Positions 1 to 6,766 of a stretch of DNA of 9,988 bases are shown in pieces. The translations under genes and the position numbers were made by a program. The DNA is taken from contig PCSF01000286.1 in the NCBI GenBank assembly GCA_002771315.1, positions 1 through 9,988 of the forward strand, read 5' to 3'. Under the pieces are notes generated by a model. That model worked only from the letters and a program-made list of their open reading frames with translations. It had not been told where the DNA came from and did no database searches. Origin of the DNA: Desulfobacterales bacterium CG23_combo_of_CG06-09_8_20_14_all_52_9. Its GTDB lineage: Bacteria > Desulfobacterota > Desulfobacteria > Desulfobacterales > UBA2156. Positions within the stretch are counted from its first letter, which is position 1, and every line of letters starts with the position of its first letter.

Positions 1-2
1 CC

Positions 3-1706
3 TGGGCCCGCACCGCGGAAAAAGGGGAGGCGCACGATGACGAACCGGCCTTTGTCAAGAATGTGGTCCGACCCATGCTGGCCCAACAGGGAGACAAACT
101 GCCGGTCTCCGTATTTCCCGCCGATGGAATTTTCCCTGTTGCCACCACCCAGTACGAAAAGCGGGGAGTCGCCATCCAGGTTCCTGAATGGATCATGGGA
201 AACTGCATTCAGTGCAACCAGTGTTCCATGGTCTGCCCCCATGCGGCTATCCGCCCCCATCTGATCACCGATGCGGAATTGGCAGCCGCACCCAAGGGTT
301 TTTTGGCCAAAAAGGCGATTGGAAAAGAGTTTTCAGACTTTTTTTTCAGGGTCCAGGTAAACGTGCTCGATTGCCTGGGGTGCGGTAACTGTGCGGACAT
401 CTGCCCGGCCAAGACGCCGGCCCTGATCATGCGCCCCTTCGAGACCCAAACCGATCTTCAGGTGCCCAATCATCGGTATGCGGTTTCTCTGCCGGTTCGG
501 GATCATCTGGCTAACCGGAATTCGGTGAAGGGAAGCCAGTTTTTTCAACCCTTGCTTGAATTTTCCGGAGCCTGCGCCGGGTGTGGGGAAACCCCTTATG
601 CCAAGCTCATCACCCAGCTTTTCGGTGAACGGATGGTAATCGGAAATGCCACCGGTTGTACCTCCATCTGGGGAGGAAGCACGCCCACCATCCCTTACTG
701 CGTCAACCGGAATGGCTTTGGTCCCGCATGGGGCAATTCCCTGTTCGAAGACCCGGCGGAATTCACCTATGGGATGTTCCTGGGCGCTCTTCAACAGCGG
801 CGCAAACTGGCCGATCGGGTCAAAGAGGCGCTGGGAAACGATTTACCCCAAGATCTCAAAGAAGCCTTGACCGGGTGGCTGGAAAATTCGGCCGACCCAA
901 TCCAATCCAAGGCTTATGGCAACCGGCTCAAGGCCCTGCTCCCCGCCCATTCCGAAAATCCTTTGCTTGCCGAAATTTTCAGCTATGCCAAACTGTTCAC
1001 TAAAAGATCCTATTGGGTTTTCGCCGGCGACGGGGGTGCCTACGACATCTCCTTCGGCGGTATCGACCATGTTCTGGCCTCGGGAGAAAATATCAATATG
1101 ATGGTTTTTGATACCGAAGTGTATTCTAATACCGGCGGCCAATCCTCAAAAGCCACCCCCAAGGGCTCCATCGCCAAGTTCGCGGCGTCCGGCAAAAAAA
1201 CGTCGAAAAAAGACATGGGAGGAATGTTCATGAGCTACGGTTACATCTACGTAGCCTCTGTGGGGATGGGGGCGAACAAACAGCAACTCATCAAGGCGTT
1301 AACGGAAGCCGAGGCCTATGACGGACCTTCCCTGGTCATGGCTTACTGCCCGTGCATCAACCACGGGATCAAGGTCGGGATGGGAAAAAGCCAGGAAGAA
1401 ACCCGCCTGGCCGTCGCTTCCGGCTATTGGCCCCTTTATCGTTATAATCCCGCTTTGAAAGCCGAAGGGAAAAACCCTTTCATCCTCGACTCTAAGGCGC
1501 CGGATGGCACCCTTCGAAAGTTTTTAAGGGGTGAAGTCCGGTATGCCGCGCTGGAAAAAACCTTTCCCGGAGAGGCTCAAAGGCTCCATGATCAGTTGGA
1601 GCAGGAGATCCTTGCACGCTATGAATATCTGAAACGTCTGGCAGAGTCCATGTCCATCTGCGAGGAAGGCAAAGGAAAGAATTCAAGCGGAGAAAAAACT
1701 TCGTAA
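3..1706 (+). CDS. nifJ: Pyruvate:ferredoxin (flavodoxin) oxidoreductase, C-terminal half (5' end outside window)
   Basis: Catalyses the reversible, CoA-dependent oxidative decarboxylation of pyruvate to acetyl-CoA, CO2 and reduced ferredoxin in the cytoplasm. The frame is open from the window edge, so the N-terminal half is missing: 567 residues are present of the roughly 1,170-1,200 usual for the single-chain enzyme. In order, one sees the EKR-domain signature TTQYEKRGVA (about 147-176), a first 4Fe-4S motif CIQCNQCSMVCP (from 204), a second CLGCGNCADICP (from 372), then the thiamine-pyrophosphate domain. That domain has CAGCGETPY (573), a further Cys in ATGCTSIWGG (657), GDGGAYDIS (from 1026), DTEVYSNTGGQ (about 1110-1142) and CPCINHG (about 1347). 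The spacing of the last four Cys agrees with the proximal-cluster ligands known in the Desulfovibrio africanus enzyme. All cofactor residues I can check are kept, so it should be active. The GTG at 63 is internal, not the start. Identification is very secure. Confidence 0.97.
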   Translation, partial: WARTAEKGEAHDDEPAFVKNVVRPMLAQQGDKLPVSVFPADGIFPVATTQYEKRGVAIQVPEWIMGNCIQCNQCSMVCPHAAIRPHLITDAELAAAPKGFLAKKAIGKEFSDFFFRVQVNVLDCLGCGNCADICPAKTPALIMRPFETQTDLQVPNHRYAVSLPVRDHLANRNSVKGSQFFQPLLEFSGACAGCGETPYAKLITQLFGERMVIGNATGCTSIWGGSTPTIPYCVNRNGFGPAWGNSLFEDPAEFTYGMFLGALQQRRKLADRVKEALGNDLPQDLKEALTGWLENSADPIQSKAYGNRLKALLPAHSENPLLAEIFSYAKLFTKRSYWVFAGDGGAYDISFGGIDHVLASGENINMMVFDTEVYSNTGGQSSKATPKGSIAKFAASGKKTSKKDMGGMFMSYGYIYVASVGMGANKQQLIKALTEAEAYDGPSLVMAYCPCINHGIKVGMGKSQEETRLAVASGYWPLYRYNPALKAEGKNPFILDSKAPDGTLRKFLRGEVRYAALEKTFPGEAQRLHDQLEQEILARYEYLKRLAESMSICEEGKGKNSSGEKTS

Positions 1707-1741
1707 AATCCACTCCAACATAAAAAAAGCCTTGTCATCCT

Positions 1742-1794
1742 CCGGAGGAGATCTATCGGTATCTGGACGGGGAAATATCTCTCCCGGCCTTTTT
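1742..1794 (+). terminator. Possible rho-independent terminator after nifJ
   Basis: Arms at 1742-1752 and 1777-1787 can pair as four plus five base pairs around a 2x2 internal mismatch. A shorter alternative stem pairs 1768-1772 with 1782-1786 (one G-U). Either stem is followed by CC and a run of five T at 1790-1794. It lies 36 bases past the nifJ stop, before the TRAP operon. The stem is imperfect and the T-run short, so this is only a candidate. Confidence 0.35.
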
Positions 1795-1865
1795 CGACCA
1801 AAGCCGAAGCGGTGCCTTATACCCAAATCAGTTAAAATTTCAGCAAGATGCCGACGAGTTTTCTA

Positions 1866-1892
1866 TTGACAGCATACCCTGGCCTGGATAAT
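1866..1892 (+). promoter_or_regulatory. Candidate sigma-70-type promoter for the TRAP operon
   Basis: A perfect -35 hexamer TTGACA (1866-1871) is followed after 15 bases by GATAAT (1887-1892), five of six matches to the -10 consensus. The spacer is shorter than the usual 16-18, which weakens the call. If used, it would give a 5' leader of about 325 bases before the binding-protein gene. Confidence 0.3.
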
Positions 1893-2109
1893 TGAAAAGC
1901 CATAAGCCAAAAAACTGCATGTTCTCTTTTCTTATGTGACGGCAAAACACAATCCGTGACTTCGCTGAACCGGCCCGCAAAAAAGCGGATTATTATCAAT
2001 TCCATGCAATCGCTTCTATGATGTTTACTATGGATCAGGGCACGGCTGGAAAGTTCATCCAAGAAAAAGAAAACATTTCTGCGATCCCTCAAAACATTAT
2101 TGTTCAAAG

Positions 2110-2140
2110 CCTTTATCACCATAAACCCTTTACCATAAAC
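2110..2140. repeat. Tandem imperfect direct repeat CCTTT(ATC)ACCATAAAC
   Basis: Unit one (2110-2126) reads CCTTTATCACCATAAAC. Unit two (2127-2140) follows directly and reads CCTTTACCATAAAC, identical except that three bases (ATC) are absent. It sits about 85 bases before the TRAP binding-protein start and just before the first Shine-Dalgarno-like sequence. It could be a slippage duplication or a pair of regulator half-sites; nothing in the sequence decides between these. Confidence 0.5.
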
Positions 2141-2156
2141 AACATGCCGGACATGG

Positions 2157-2167
2157 AAAGGAGGTGA
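2157..2167 (+). promoter_or_regulatory. Orphan strong Shine-Dalgarno sequence in the TRAP leader
   Basis: AAAGGAGGTGA matches the 16S anti-Shine-Dalgarno sequence almost completely, yet no start codon lies 5-12 bases downstream. The nearest candidates are a GTG inside the motif (2164) and an ATG at 2185. Both would read to the same TAA at 2209-2211, giving a 15- or 8-codon leader peptide (the short form reads MGYNISQS). That stop overlaps the start of the next ribosome binding site. Translation of the leader is unproven. Confidence 0.4.
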
Positions 2168-2209
2168 ACAAAGAGTTCGGTAACATGGGGTATAACATTT
2201 CTCAATCCT

Positions 2210-2218
2210 AAGGAGGTG
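2210..2218 (+). promoter_or_regulatory. Ribosome binding site of the TRAP binding-protein gene
   Basis: AAGGAGGTG followed by a five-base spacer to the ATG at 2224. This near-perfect site fixes the start of the gene and predicts strong translation, as expected for an abundant periplasmic binding protein. Confidence 0.85.
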
Positions 2219-2223
2219 CCGAG

Positions 2224-3258
2224 ATGATCAAAAAGGGTGCATGTGTCATTTTTGGACTTTTTCTTGCCACACTGCTGGGTTTCACATTGCTTTCCGGAAA
2301 TGTTTCTGCTGCTGATCCGATCAAGCTGACCTACGCAAACTTTCCGCCTGCTCCGACATTCCCCTGCATTCAGATGGAAAGATGGAAAGGTGAGGTCGAA
2401 AAGAGAACCAACGGCAAAGTCGCGGTCCAGACCTTTCCCGGAGGGACCCTGCTGCCTGCCAAAAACATCTTCGATGGGGTCGTGGCCGGAACCGCAGACA
2501 TCGGCAATTTCGCCATGAGTTACCAACCGGGCCGTTTTCCCATTTCAGAGGCCATTGATCTGCCTCTTGGATTTCCAAGCGCCAAAGTGGCGAGCATGGC
2601 TCTCTATGACCTCATCGACAAATACAAGGCCAAAGAATTTCAGGACGTCAAAATCCTCACGCTCTTTACCTGTCCCCCTGCAAATATCATGACCAGAACA
2701 CCGGTTAAATCCCTGGCAGATCTCAAAGGCATGGAGCTGAGAGTCGGAGGAACTCAGGCCGACATCATCAAGCTATTAGGTGGAATTCCGGTAGCCATGC
2801 CTCAGTCCGATACTCCGGAAGCACTCCAGAAAGGCGTTGTCAAAGGGCATGTTTCTTCCATGGAAGTTCTCAAGGATTTCAACTACGCGGCATACACAGC
2901 CAATGTCACGATTGCCGACCTGTGGGTGGTGACCTTTGCCGTGGTCATGAACAAACAGAAATGGGAATCCCTCCCTGATGACGTGAAGAAGGTGCTTGAT
3001 GATCTGAGAACGGAGCAAGCCCAATGGACCGGTAAGTATGTGGATGACCATGTACTGGAAGCCATTAAATGGTCCAAGGAAAAATACAACCTGCAAATCT
3101 TTGAACTTCCGGCCAAAGAAAAAGCCGAAATGCCCAAATTACTGGAGCCCATTATTGCCGCTTACGTGAAGAAAGTTACAGCCGCAGGGCTCCCCGGCGA
3201 TCAAATTGTCAAGGATGCTTTGGCCTTAAAGGAGAAGTACGCGAAGGAGTACAAGTAA
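2224..3258 (+). CDS. dctP: TRAP transporter substrate-binding protein, DctP family
   Basis: Periplasmic receptor that binds an organic anion (usually a carboxylate) and delivers it to the TRAP membrane permeases encoded just downstream. The 344-residue product has a clear signal peptide: basic MIKKG start, hydrophobic stretch at about 7-24, and likely cleavage after the Ala-rich VSA near residue 29. The mature part follows the DctP plan: ITxxY-like opening at 33-40, EVEKRTNGKVAVQTFPGG at about 57-74, AGTADIG at 88-94, and LKGMELRVGG at 167-176. R173 lies where the family has the arginine that forms a salt bridge with the substrate carboxylate. A helix with EALQKGVVKGHVSS at 199-212 follows. 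The length is normal. The start is fixed by the strong ribosome binding site at 2210-2218. The family is certain; the substrate is not, because DctP proteins bind many different acids. The symbol is given by family. Confidence 0.93.
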   Translation: MIKKGACVIFGLFLATLLGFTLLSGNVSAADPIKLTYANFPPAPTFPCIQMERWKGEVEKRTNGKVAVQTFPGGTLLPAKNIFDGVVAGTADIGNFAMSYQPGRFPISEAIDLPLGFPSAKVASMALYDLIDKYKAKEFQDVKILTLFTCPPANIMTRTPVKSLADLKGMELRVGGTQADIIKLLGGIPVAMPQSDTPEALQKGVVKGHVSSMEVLKDFNYAAYTANVTIADLWVVTFAVVMNKQKWESLPDDVKKVLDDLRTEQAQWTGKYVDDHVLEAIKWSKEKYNLQIFELPAKEKAEMPKLLEPIIAAYVKKVTAAGLPGDQIVKDALALKEKYAKEYK

Positions 3259-3286
3259 TGATGTAATCGTCAAAACTCAAAATTGG

Positions 3287-3350
3287 GATGGCAAAGTAAA
3301 AAGCTTCAGATGCAGAGCAACGCAGCAGATGGACTTTTTACAAAGCCATC
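3287..3350 (+). promoter_or_regulatory. Intercistronic stem-loop 1, dctP-dctQ gap
   Basis: The arms 3287-3303 and 3334-3350 form a six-bp stem (GATGGC/GCCATC), a 3x3 A/A internal loop, and an eight-bp stem (GTAAAAAG/CTTTTTAC), with a 30-base apical loop. There is no T-run after it, so it is not a classical terminator. It may protect the upstream binding-protein mRNA from 3' decay. Confidence 0.6.
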
Positions 3351-3391
3351 AAGTAATCAGCCTGCATGTTTTCTGATTTCATATTCGTCAA

Positions 3392-3425
3392 TCCCCTTTC
3401 CTCCGGGTTACTGGAGGAAAGGGGA
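3392..3425 (+). promoter_or_regulatory. Intercistronic stem-loop 2, perfect 13-bp hairpin before dctQ
   Basis: Arms 3392-3404 and 3413-3425 are perfect 13-base inverted complements (core CCCCTTTCCTCC/GGAGGAAAGGGG) with an eight-base loop GGGTTACT. Only AATTTA follows, so termination would be partial at best. It ends 30 bases before the dctQ start. The 3' arm contains a GGAGG that the hairpin would mask. It probably lowers expression of the permease genes or stabilises the dctP message. Confidence 0.75.
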
Positions 3426-3455
3426 ATTTAGAACAGCCGGGTAAAAGGTGCCGTC

Positions 3456-3941
3456 ATGGAACTCCTTGAAAAGCTAAACAACTTCCTGAATAAATCGTTC
3501 CTGGTGATCGGCGGCATTGCAGTACTGGCCCTGATGACTCTGGCGACAGGGAACGTCTGCCTTAGGATTTTCGGGATGCCTTATCGGGGAGCATATGAAC
3601 TCGCCTCTTTTCTGGGCGCCGTGGTCACTGCATTTGCCCTAGGCTATACTCAGAAAAAGAAAAGCCATATCGTCGTGGATATCTTGTCGGCAACTTTTCC
3701 TGATAGAGTCAAGAGAGTCCTCGATGGGGTCGGTTACTTAATCGCTATGTTTTTTTTCGCCGTCATCTCCTGGGTCATTCTGAGATGGGGCTTAAGAATC
3801 GCTTCCTGCGGAGAAGTCTCTGAGACCCTTAAGATCGTTTTTTATCCTTTCATTTTCTGCGTTGCCACAGGCTTTGCCCTTCTGTCTTTAACTCTCGTCA
3901 TCGATTTCCTGGGCACATTCCGGAAGAAGGGTAGTCAATAG
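3456..3941 (+). CDS. dctQ: TRAP transporter small permease subunit, DctQ family
   Basis: Small inner-membrane subunit that pairs with the large DctM permease; together they take substrate from the binding protein and move it inward on an ion gradient, normally sodium. The 161-residue product has four predicted membrane segments at about 15-37, 46-66, 88-110 and 126-150, the usual DctQ layout and length. Family-type landmarks are the Arg and Glu in RIFGMPYRGAYELASF (37-52) and KKSHIVVDIL (68-77), matching the common HI.VD pattern after the second helix. The ATG at 3456 has a modest ribosome binding site (AAAAGGTG, five-base spacer), weaker than that of dctP. The gene follows dctP after 197 bases containing two hairpins and ends four bases before the dctM start. 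Family assignment is firm even though DctQ proteins are poorly conserved in sequence. Confidence 0.9.
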   Translation: MELLEKLNNFLNKSFLVIGGIAVLALMTLATGNVCLRIFGMPYRGAYELASFLGAVVTAFALGYTQKKKSHIVVDILSATFPDRVKRVLDGVGYLIAMFFFAVISWVILRWGLRIASCGEVSETLKIVFYPFIFCVATGFALLSLTLVIDFLGTFRKKGSQ

Positions 3942-3945
3942 AACC

Positions 3946-5253
3946 ATGAGCGGGCCGATGGTGGGGGTAATCGGAATTGTCGTAATGTTTGCGGTGTTGT
4001 TCCTGTTCAGAATACCCGCAGCTTTTACGATGATGATCGTCGGTTTTCTGGGGGTCGCCTATGTGACTTCCTTCAAGGCGGCCCTTGGAATGATCGGCCC
4101 CGACCTGTGGAATATTTTCTCAAACTATGGACTCACCGTGATCCCTATGTTTATTCTGGTGGGAGAATTCGTCCATTACGGAGGATACAACAACAGCCTA
4201 TACTACGCCACTTATCGTTGGTTCGGCCATTACAGAGGAGGGCTTGCGATCACGACAATTATGGCCTGTGCCGCCTTTTCGGCCATCAGCGGCTCAAATA
4301 CGGCGACTGCCGCTACCATGAGCAGCGTGGCCATCCCTGAGATGAAGAAGTATCATTATCATCCGATGCTCAATGCAGGTTCTGTCGCAGCCGGTTCTAC
4401 GCTCGGCGTCCTCATCCCTCCAAGCATTGTTCTGGTCGTATATGGCCTTTACACGGGACAATCCATCGGTAAACTCTTTTTTGGAAATATCATTCCCAGT
4501 GCCATTCTCACTGTCTTGATAGCGGCAACGGTCTTCTACATTTGTTTTCTCCACCCGGAATGGGGCCCCAAAGGCCCGAAGAATACGTGGCGGGAAAGGA
4601 TAAAGGCCCTTCCGGAGATCCTGGATATTCTTATTCTCTTCGCCATTATCATGTATGCCTTATTTACAGGGGTTGTCACCGCGACCGAGGCCGCAGCCGC
4701 AAGCTGCGCCCTCGGTCTCGCCATATGTCTGATCCGGAAGAAGCTCTCATGGAAAGGATTCATCGCATCCATTGCGGACACCCTCCGCATCTCATGTCTT
4801 GTCTTCATGATCCTGGCCGGGGCAACGATTTTTGGGAGATTTCTGGCTGTGACCCGACTGCCTTTTGAAGCAGCCTCCATAATCAGTTCTCTGGCCCTGC
4901 CAAAATGGATGCTCCTTTGGCTCATCCTGATTTGTTACATCATCGGTGGGTGTGTCATGGACGCGCTTGCCTTTCTATTGATTTCTTTGCCCATATTTTT
5001 TCCCCTGGTAACCCAGATGGGCTATGATCCGATCTGGTTCGGCCAGGTCATTTGCATCGTCACCACCATGGGGGCCATCATGCCTCCCATAGGGATCTGC
5101 TGTTACGTGGTCGCCGGAATGGCAGAAGATATCCCCCTTGGAACCGTTTTCAGGGGAGCTTTCTATTATATGCCTTCTTACATCATCTCCATAATCATTC
5201 TCATGTTGTTTCCTTACTGGACCGTTTTGGTTCTATCAAATCTGGTAAGGTGA
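3946..5253 (+). CDS. dctM: TRAP transporter large permease subunit, DctM family
   Basis: Main membrane subunit and transport pathway of the TRAP system, member of the ion transporter superfamily with elevator-type inverted repeats. The 435-residue product has about 11-12 hydrophobic segments, which is the family norm. Conserved stretches are visible: FSAISGSNTATAATMSSVAIPEM (the hairpin region near the sodium and substrate sites, about 111-133), GSTLGVLIPPSIVLVVYG (150-167), TATEAAAAS (245-253), GGCVMDALAFLLI (334-346) and GAIMPPIGI (376-384). The start at 3946 lies four bases after the dctQ stop with no strong ribosome binding site of its own (only AAGAAGGG further upstream), so it is probably translated by coupling to dctQ. 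It is the last gene of the plus-strand operon; the next gene is convergent. Identification is secure, substrate unknown. Confidence 0.96.
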   Translation: MSGPMVGVIGIVVMFAVLFLFRIPAAFTMMIVGFLGVAYVTSFKAALGMIGPDLWNIFSNYGLTVIPMFILVGEFVHYGGYNNSLYYATYRWFGHYRGGLAITTIMACAAFSAISGSNTATAATMSSVAIPEMKKYHYHPMLNAGSVAAGSTLGVLIPPSIVLVVYGLYTGQSIGKLFFGNIIPSAILTVLIAATVFYICFLHPEWGPKGPKNTWRERIKALPEILDILILFAIIMYALFTGVVTATEAAAASCALGLAICLIRKKLSWKGFIASIADTLRISCLVFMILAGATIFGRFLAVTRLPFEAASIISSLALPKWMLLWLILICYIIGGCVMDALAFLLISLPIFFPLVTQMGYDPIWFGQVICIVTTMGAIMPPIGICCYVVAGMAEDIPLGTVFRGAFYYMPSYIISIIILMLFPYWTVLVLSNLVR

Positions 5254-5348
5254 AAAGCCAAGCGGATAAGAGAAAGAAGAAGAGATGAATCGGTTTTCAA
5301 GCCGAGTGATGTCCGATCTTTGGAAAGTCTATTGAATACTTCTTACGC
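5254..5348. other. Convergent intergenic region between dctM and the nitroreductase gene
   Basis: Ninety-five bases separate two converging operons. A bidirectional terminator would be expected. I see only a weak hairpin, TCGGTTTTCAAGCCGA (5290-5305; about six pairs including one G-U on the plus strand), with no T-run on the plus side. On the minus side a pyrimidine-rich stretch follows it. Termination here may be weak or rho-dependent. Confidence 0.4.
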
Positions 5349-5921
5349 CTAAACCCATGTGGTCTTTTCCTGAAAGCTTTTTCTGGGAATAGCCCCGGGT
5401 GCGCCGAGAGGCTTTCCTATGCATACCAGGCCGATAGGAAGCTTTTTCTCTTCTACCCCGAGAATCTTCCGCATGGCCTTCTTGTCGAACAAGGTAAACC
5501 ACAGCCCTCCAAAGCCAAGGGCATGGCCGGCGAGCAGCATATTCTGGATGGCCGCGCCGCAGGCAAGCTGGTATCCGGTACTTCCCTCCTCCATGAACAT
5601 ATCCACACCGGTTCCTTTGGGATCACCGATCACCGCGATGATAACGGGTGTCGTTTTCAGAAAGTCTACGCCATACTTTCCCAACCATTTCCAACCGCTC
5701 TTTTCCAGGGCCCATTCCTTGCATCTGACCGCCTCGGTATAAATTTTCTCCTTCACGCTCTGGTCCGTGACGACCAAGAACTCCCAAGGTTGGCTATTGA
5801 GGGGAGAGGGCGCCCATGTAGCCGCCTCCAAGATTTTTTCCACCACTTCCCTCTCCACCGCATCCTTTAGATAAGCCCGGCAGCTCCTTCGCCCTCGAAT
5901 GGCTTCAAAAAGGTCCATCAT
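5349..5921 (-). CDS. Nitroreductase-family FMN oxidoreductase
   Basis: Cytoplasmic flavoprotein of the NADH oxidase/nitroreductase fold, normally an FMN-binding homodimer that reduces nitro groups, quinones, enones or other acceptors with NAD(P)H. The 190-residue product is of normal length for the short subfamily. Visible motifs are the FMN-phosphate-binding GRRSCRAY near the N-terminus (10-17), the SPLNSQPWEF motif (39-48) contacting the flavin, and the C-terminal GFGGLWFT (136-143) and LPIGLVCIGKP (161-171). Translation may begin at either of two consecutive ATG codons; GAAAGGGG just upstream fits the second a little better. It lies 62 bases after the acyl-CoA synthetase gene on the same strand with no clear terminator between them, so it is probably the last gene of the liv-ligase operon. 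A role in reducing an unsaturated or aromatic intermediate is possible but only inferred from position. The physiological substrate cannot be told from sequence. Confidence 0.9.
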   Translation of the reverse strand: MMDLFEAIRGRRSCRAYLKDAVEREVVEKILEAATWAPSPLNSQPWEFLVVTDQSVKEKIYTEAVRCKEWALEKSGWKWLGKYGVDFLKTTPVIIAVIGDPKGTGVDMFMEEGSTGYQLACGAAIQNMLLAGHALGFGGLWFTLFDKKAMRKILGVEEKKLPIGLVCIGKPLGAPGAIPRKSFQEKTTWV

Positions 5922-5983
5922 TTTCCCCTTTCAAAAAATGGAAGTTCCACTGCTTTTACGAAAACACGGGATTCAAGCACCAA

Positions 5984-6766
5984 TTAACCGATACTTTTCG
6001 TATCCTTCCTCATGCGCCTGCGCTCTTCGTCCCGGATCTCTCTCCTCAAAAGCTTTCCCACCTTGGACTTGGGAAGCATATCCCTGAATTCGATATATCC
6101 GGGCACCTTATAGGACGCCAGCCTTTCGCGGCACCATTTGAGAAGTTCTGCGCCTCCAACCCCCCGGGCATCCTCTTTCAAGACGACGATGGCCTTGATC
6201 CGTTCCCCCACCCGCTCGTCCGGGACCCCCACCACGCAAGCCCCAATCACGGTGGGATGGTCCTGGAGGACCGCCTCCACCTCCGAGGCCGAAACCCGAT
6301 AGGCCTTGTGCTTGATGATATCGGCCGAACGTTCCAAATAAATCAGTTCACCATCCGAGTCCCGGCTCACAAAATCCCCCATTCGATAGAAGATCTTTTG
6401 TCCAATTTGAACATAAGATTTGGCGGTTTCCTCCGGTTTATTCCAATATTCCTTGAGGGTGTAACGGGACGTCACCAGGAGTTCACCGCTTTCGCCGGGT
6501 GCCGCCGGAGCAAGGGTTGCGGGATCCGCCACCATGCATTCCCGACTCTTGAGGGGAAGCCCGATGGTCCCGGGTTTGGGCTCCTTGCCGATCCGGCTGT
6601 AGGTTACATGCCCTGCCTCTGTGGAACCATAAACCTGATAGATGGGTACTCCGAATTTCTCCTCCCACCGCTTGTAGATCTCAAAGGGAAGGACATCTCC
6701 TCCGCAGATACAATAGGTCAGAGAACTCAGTTTATACCGGTCGAGCCGCTCGTTTTCGAGGATCAT
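5984..6766 (-). CDS. Acyl-CoA synthetase (AMP-forming), C-terminal part, separated by a frameshift
   Basis: Second part of the ligase gene whose first part ends at 6732. It carries the rest of the ANL adenylation fold. YGSTEAG (46-52 from the ATG at 6766) is motif A5. YRMGD (127-131) is motif A7, usually YxTGD. ERSADIIKHKAYRVSASEVE (145-164) is motif A8 with the hinge to the mobile C-terminal domain. PKSKVGKLLRRE (232-243) is motif A10 with the catalytic lysine at 238. The family sequence continues upstream of the ATG in this frame as LYR, so 6766 is an internal methionine, not a true start. Joining the two parts after removing one base gives a protein of about 564 residues, normal for the family. 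The domain set points to activation of a carboxylic acid to its CoA thioester; aromatic, branched or medium-chain acids are all possible. On its own this part would not be a working enzyme. Confidence 0.88.
   Translation of the reverse strand: MILENERLDRYKLSSLTYCICGGDVLPFEIYKRWEEKFGVPIYQVYGSTEAGHVTYSRIGKEPKPGTIGLPLKSRECMVADPATLAPAAPGESGELLVTSRYTLKEYWNKPEETAKSYVQIGQKIFYRMGDFVSRDSDGELIYLERSADIIKHKAYRVSASEVEAVLQDHPTVIGACVVGVPDERVGERIKAIVVLKEDARGVGGAELLKWCRERLASYKVPGYIEFRDMLPKSKVGKLLRREIRDEERRRMRKDTKSIG

Larger units (their letters stand above)
1707..2223. other. 517-bp gene-poor region between nifJ and the TRAP operon
   Basis: I find no convincing gene here. By eye it is more A/T-rich than the flanking genes. 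It holds a perfect 12-bp palindrome TCCTCCGGAGGA (1738-1749), the terminator candidate (1742-1794), a candidate promoter (1866-1892), a small tandem repeat (2110-2140) and two strong Shine-Dalgarno sequences (2157-2167 and 2210-2218). Two frames stay open for some distance on the plus strand: 55 codons between stops at 1721 and 1889, and 75 codons between stops at 1937 and 2165. Neither has a start codon with a ribosome binding site, and neither product is recognisable. They may be decayed coding sequence or chance. A minus-strand frame at 1832-2122 is also open but has no recognisable product. The stretch probably serves mainly as the leader and control region of the TRAP operon. Confidence 0.6.

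Noticed and set aside
333..794. 153-codon minus-strand frame inside nifJ
   Set aside because: Antisense shadow of a highly conserved gene; its sequence has no family features.
1738..1749. Perfect palindrome TCCTCCGGAGGA as a regulator site
   Set aside because: Short, and located just behind nifJ and far from the TRAP start; it overlaps a better terminator explanation.
1832..2122. 96-codon minus-strand frame in the nifJ-dctP gap
   Set aside because: No ribosome binding site seen, no recognisable domain, and it would run antisense through the proposed TRAP leader.
2018..2167. 49-codon plus-strand frame starting ATG ATG at 2018
   Set aside because: No Shine-Dalgarno sequence before it, no recognisable product, and its stop lies inside the leader Shine-Dalgarno motif.
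5290..5305. Hairpin as terminator of the TRAP operon
   Set aside because: Only about six pairs with a G-U, and no T-run follows on the plus strand; kept only as a note in the intergenic entry.
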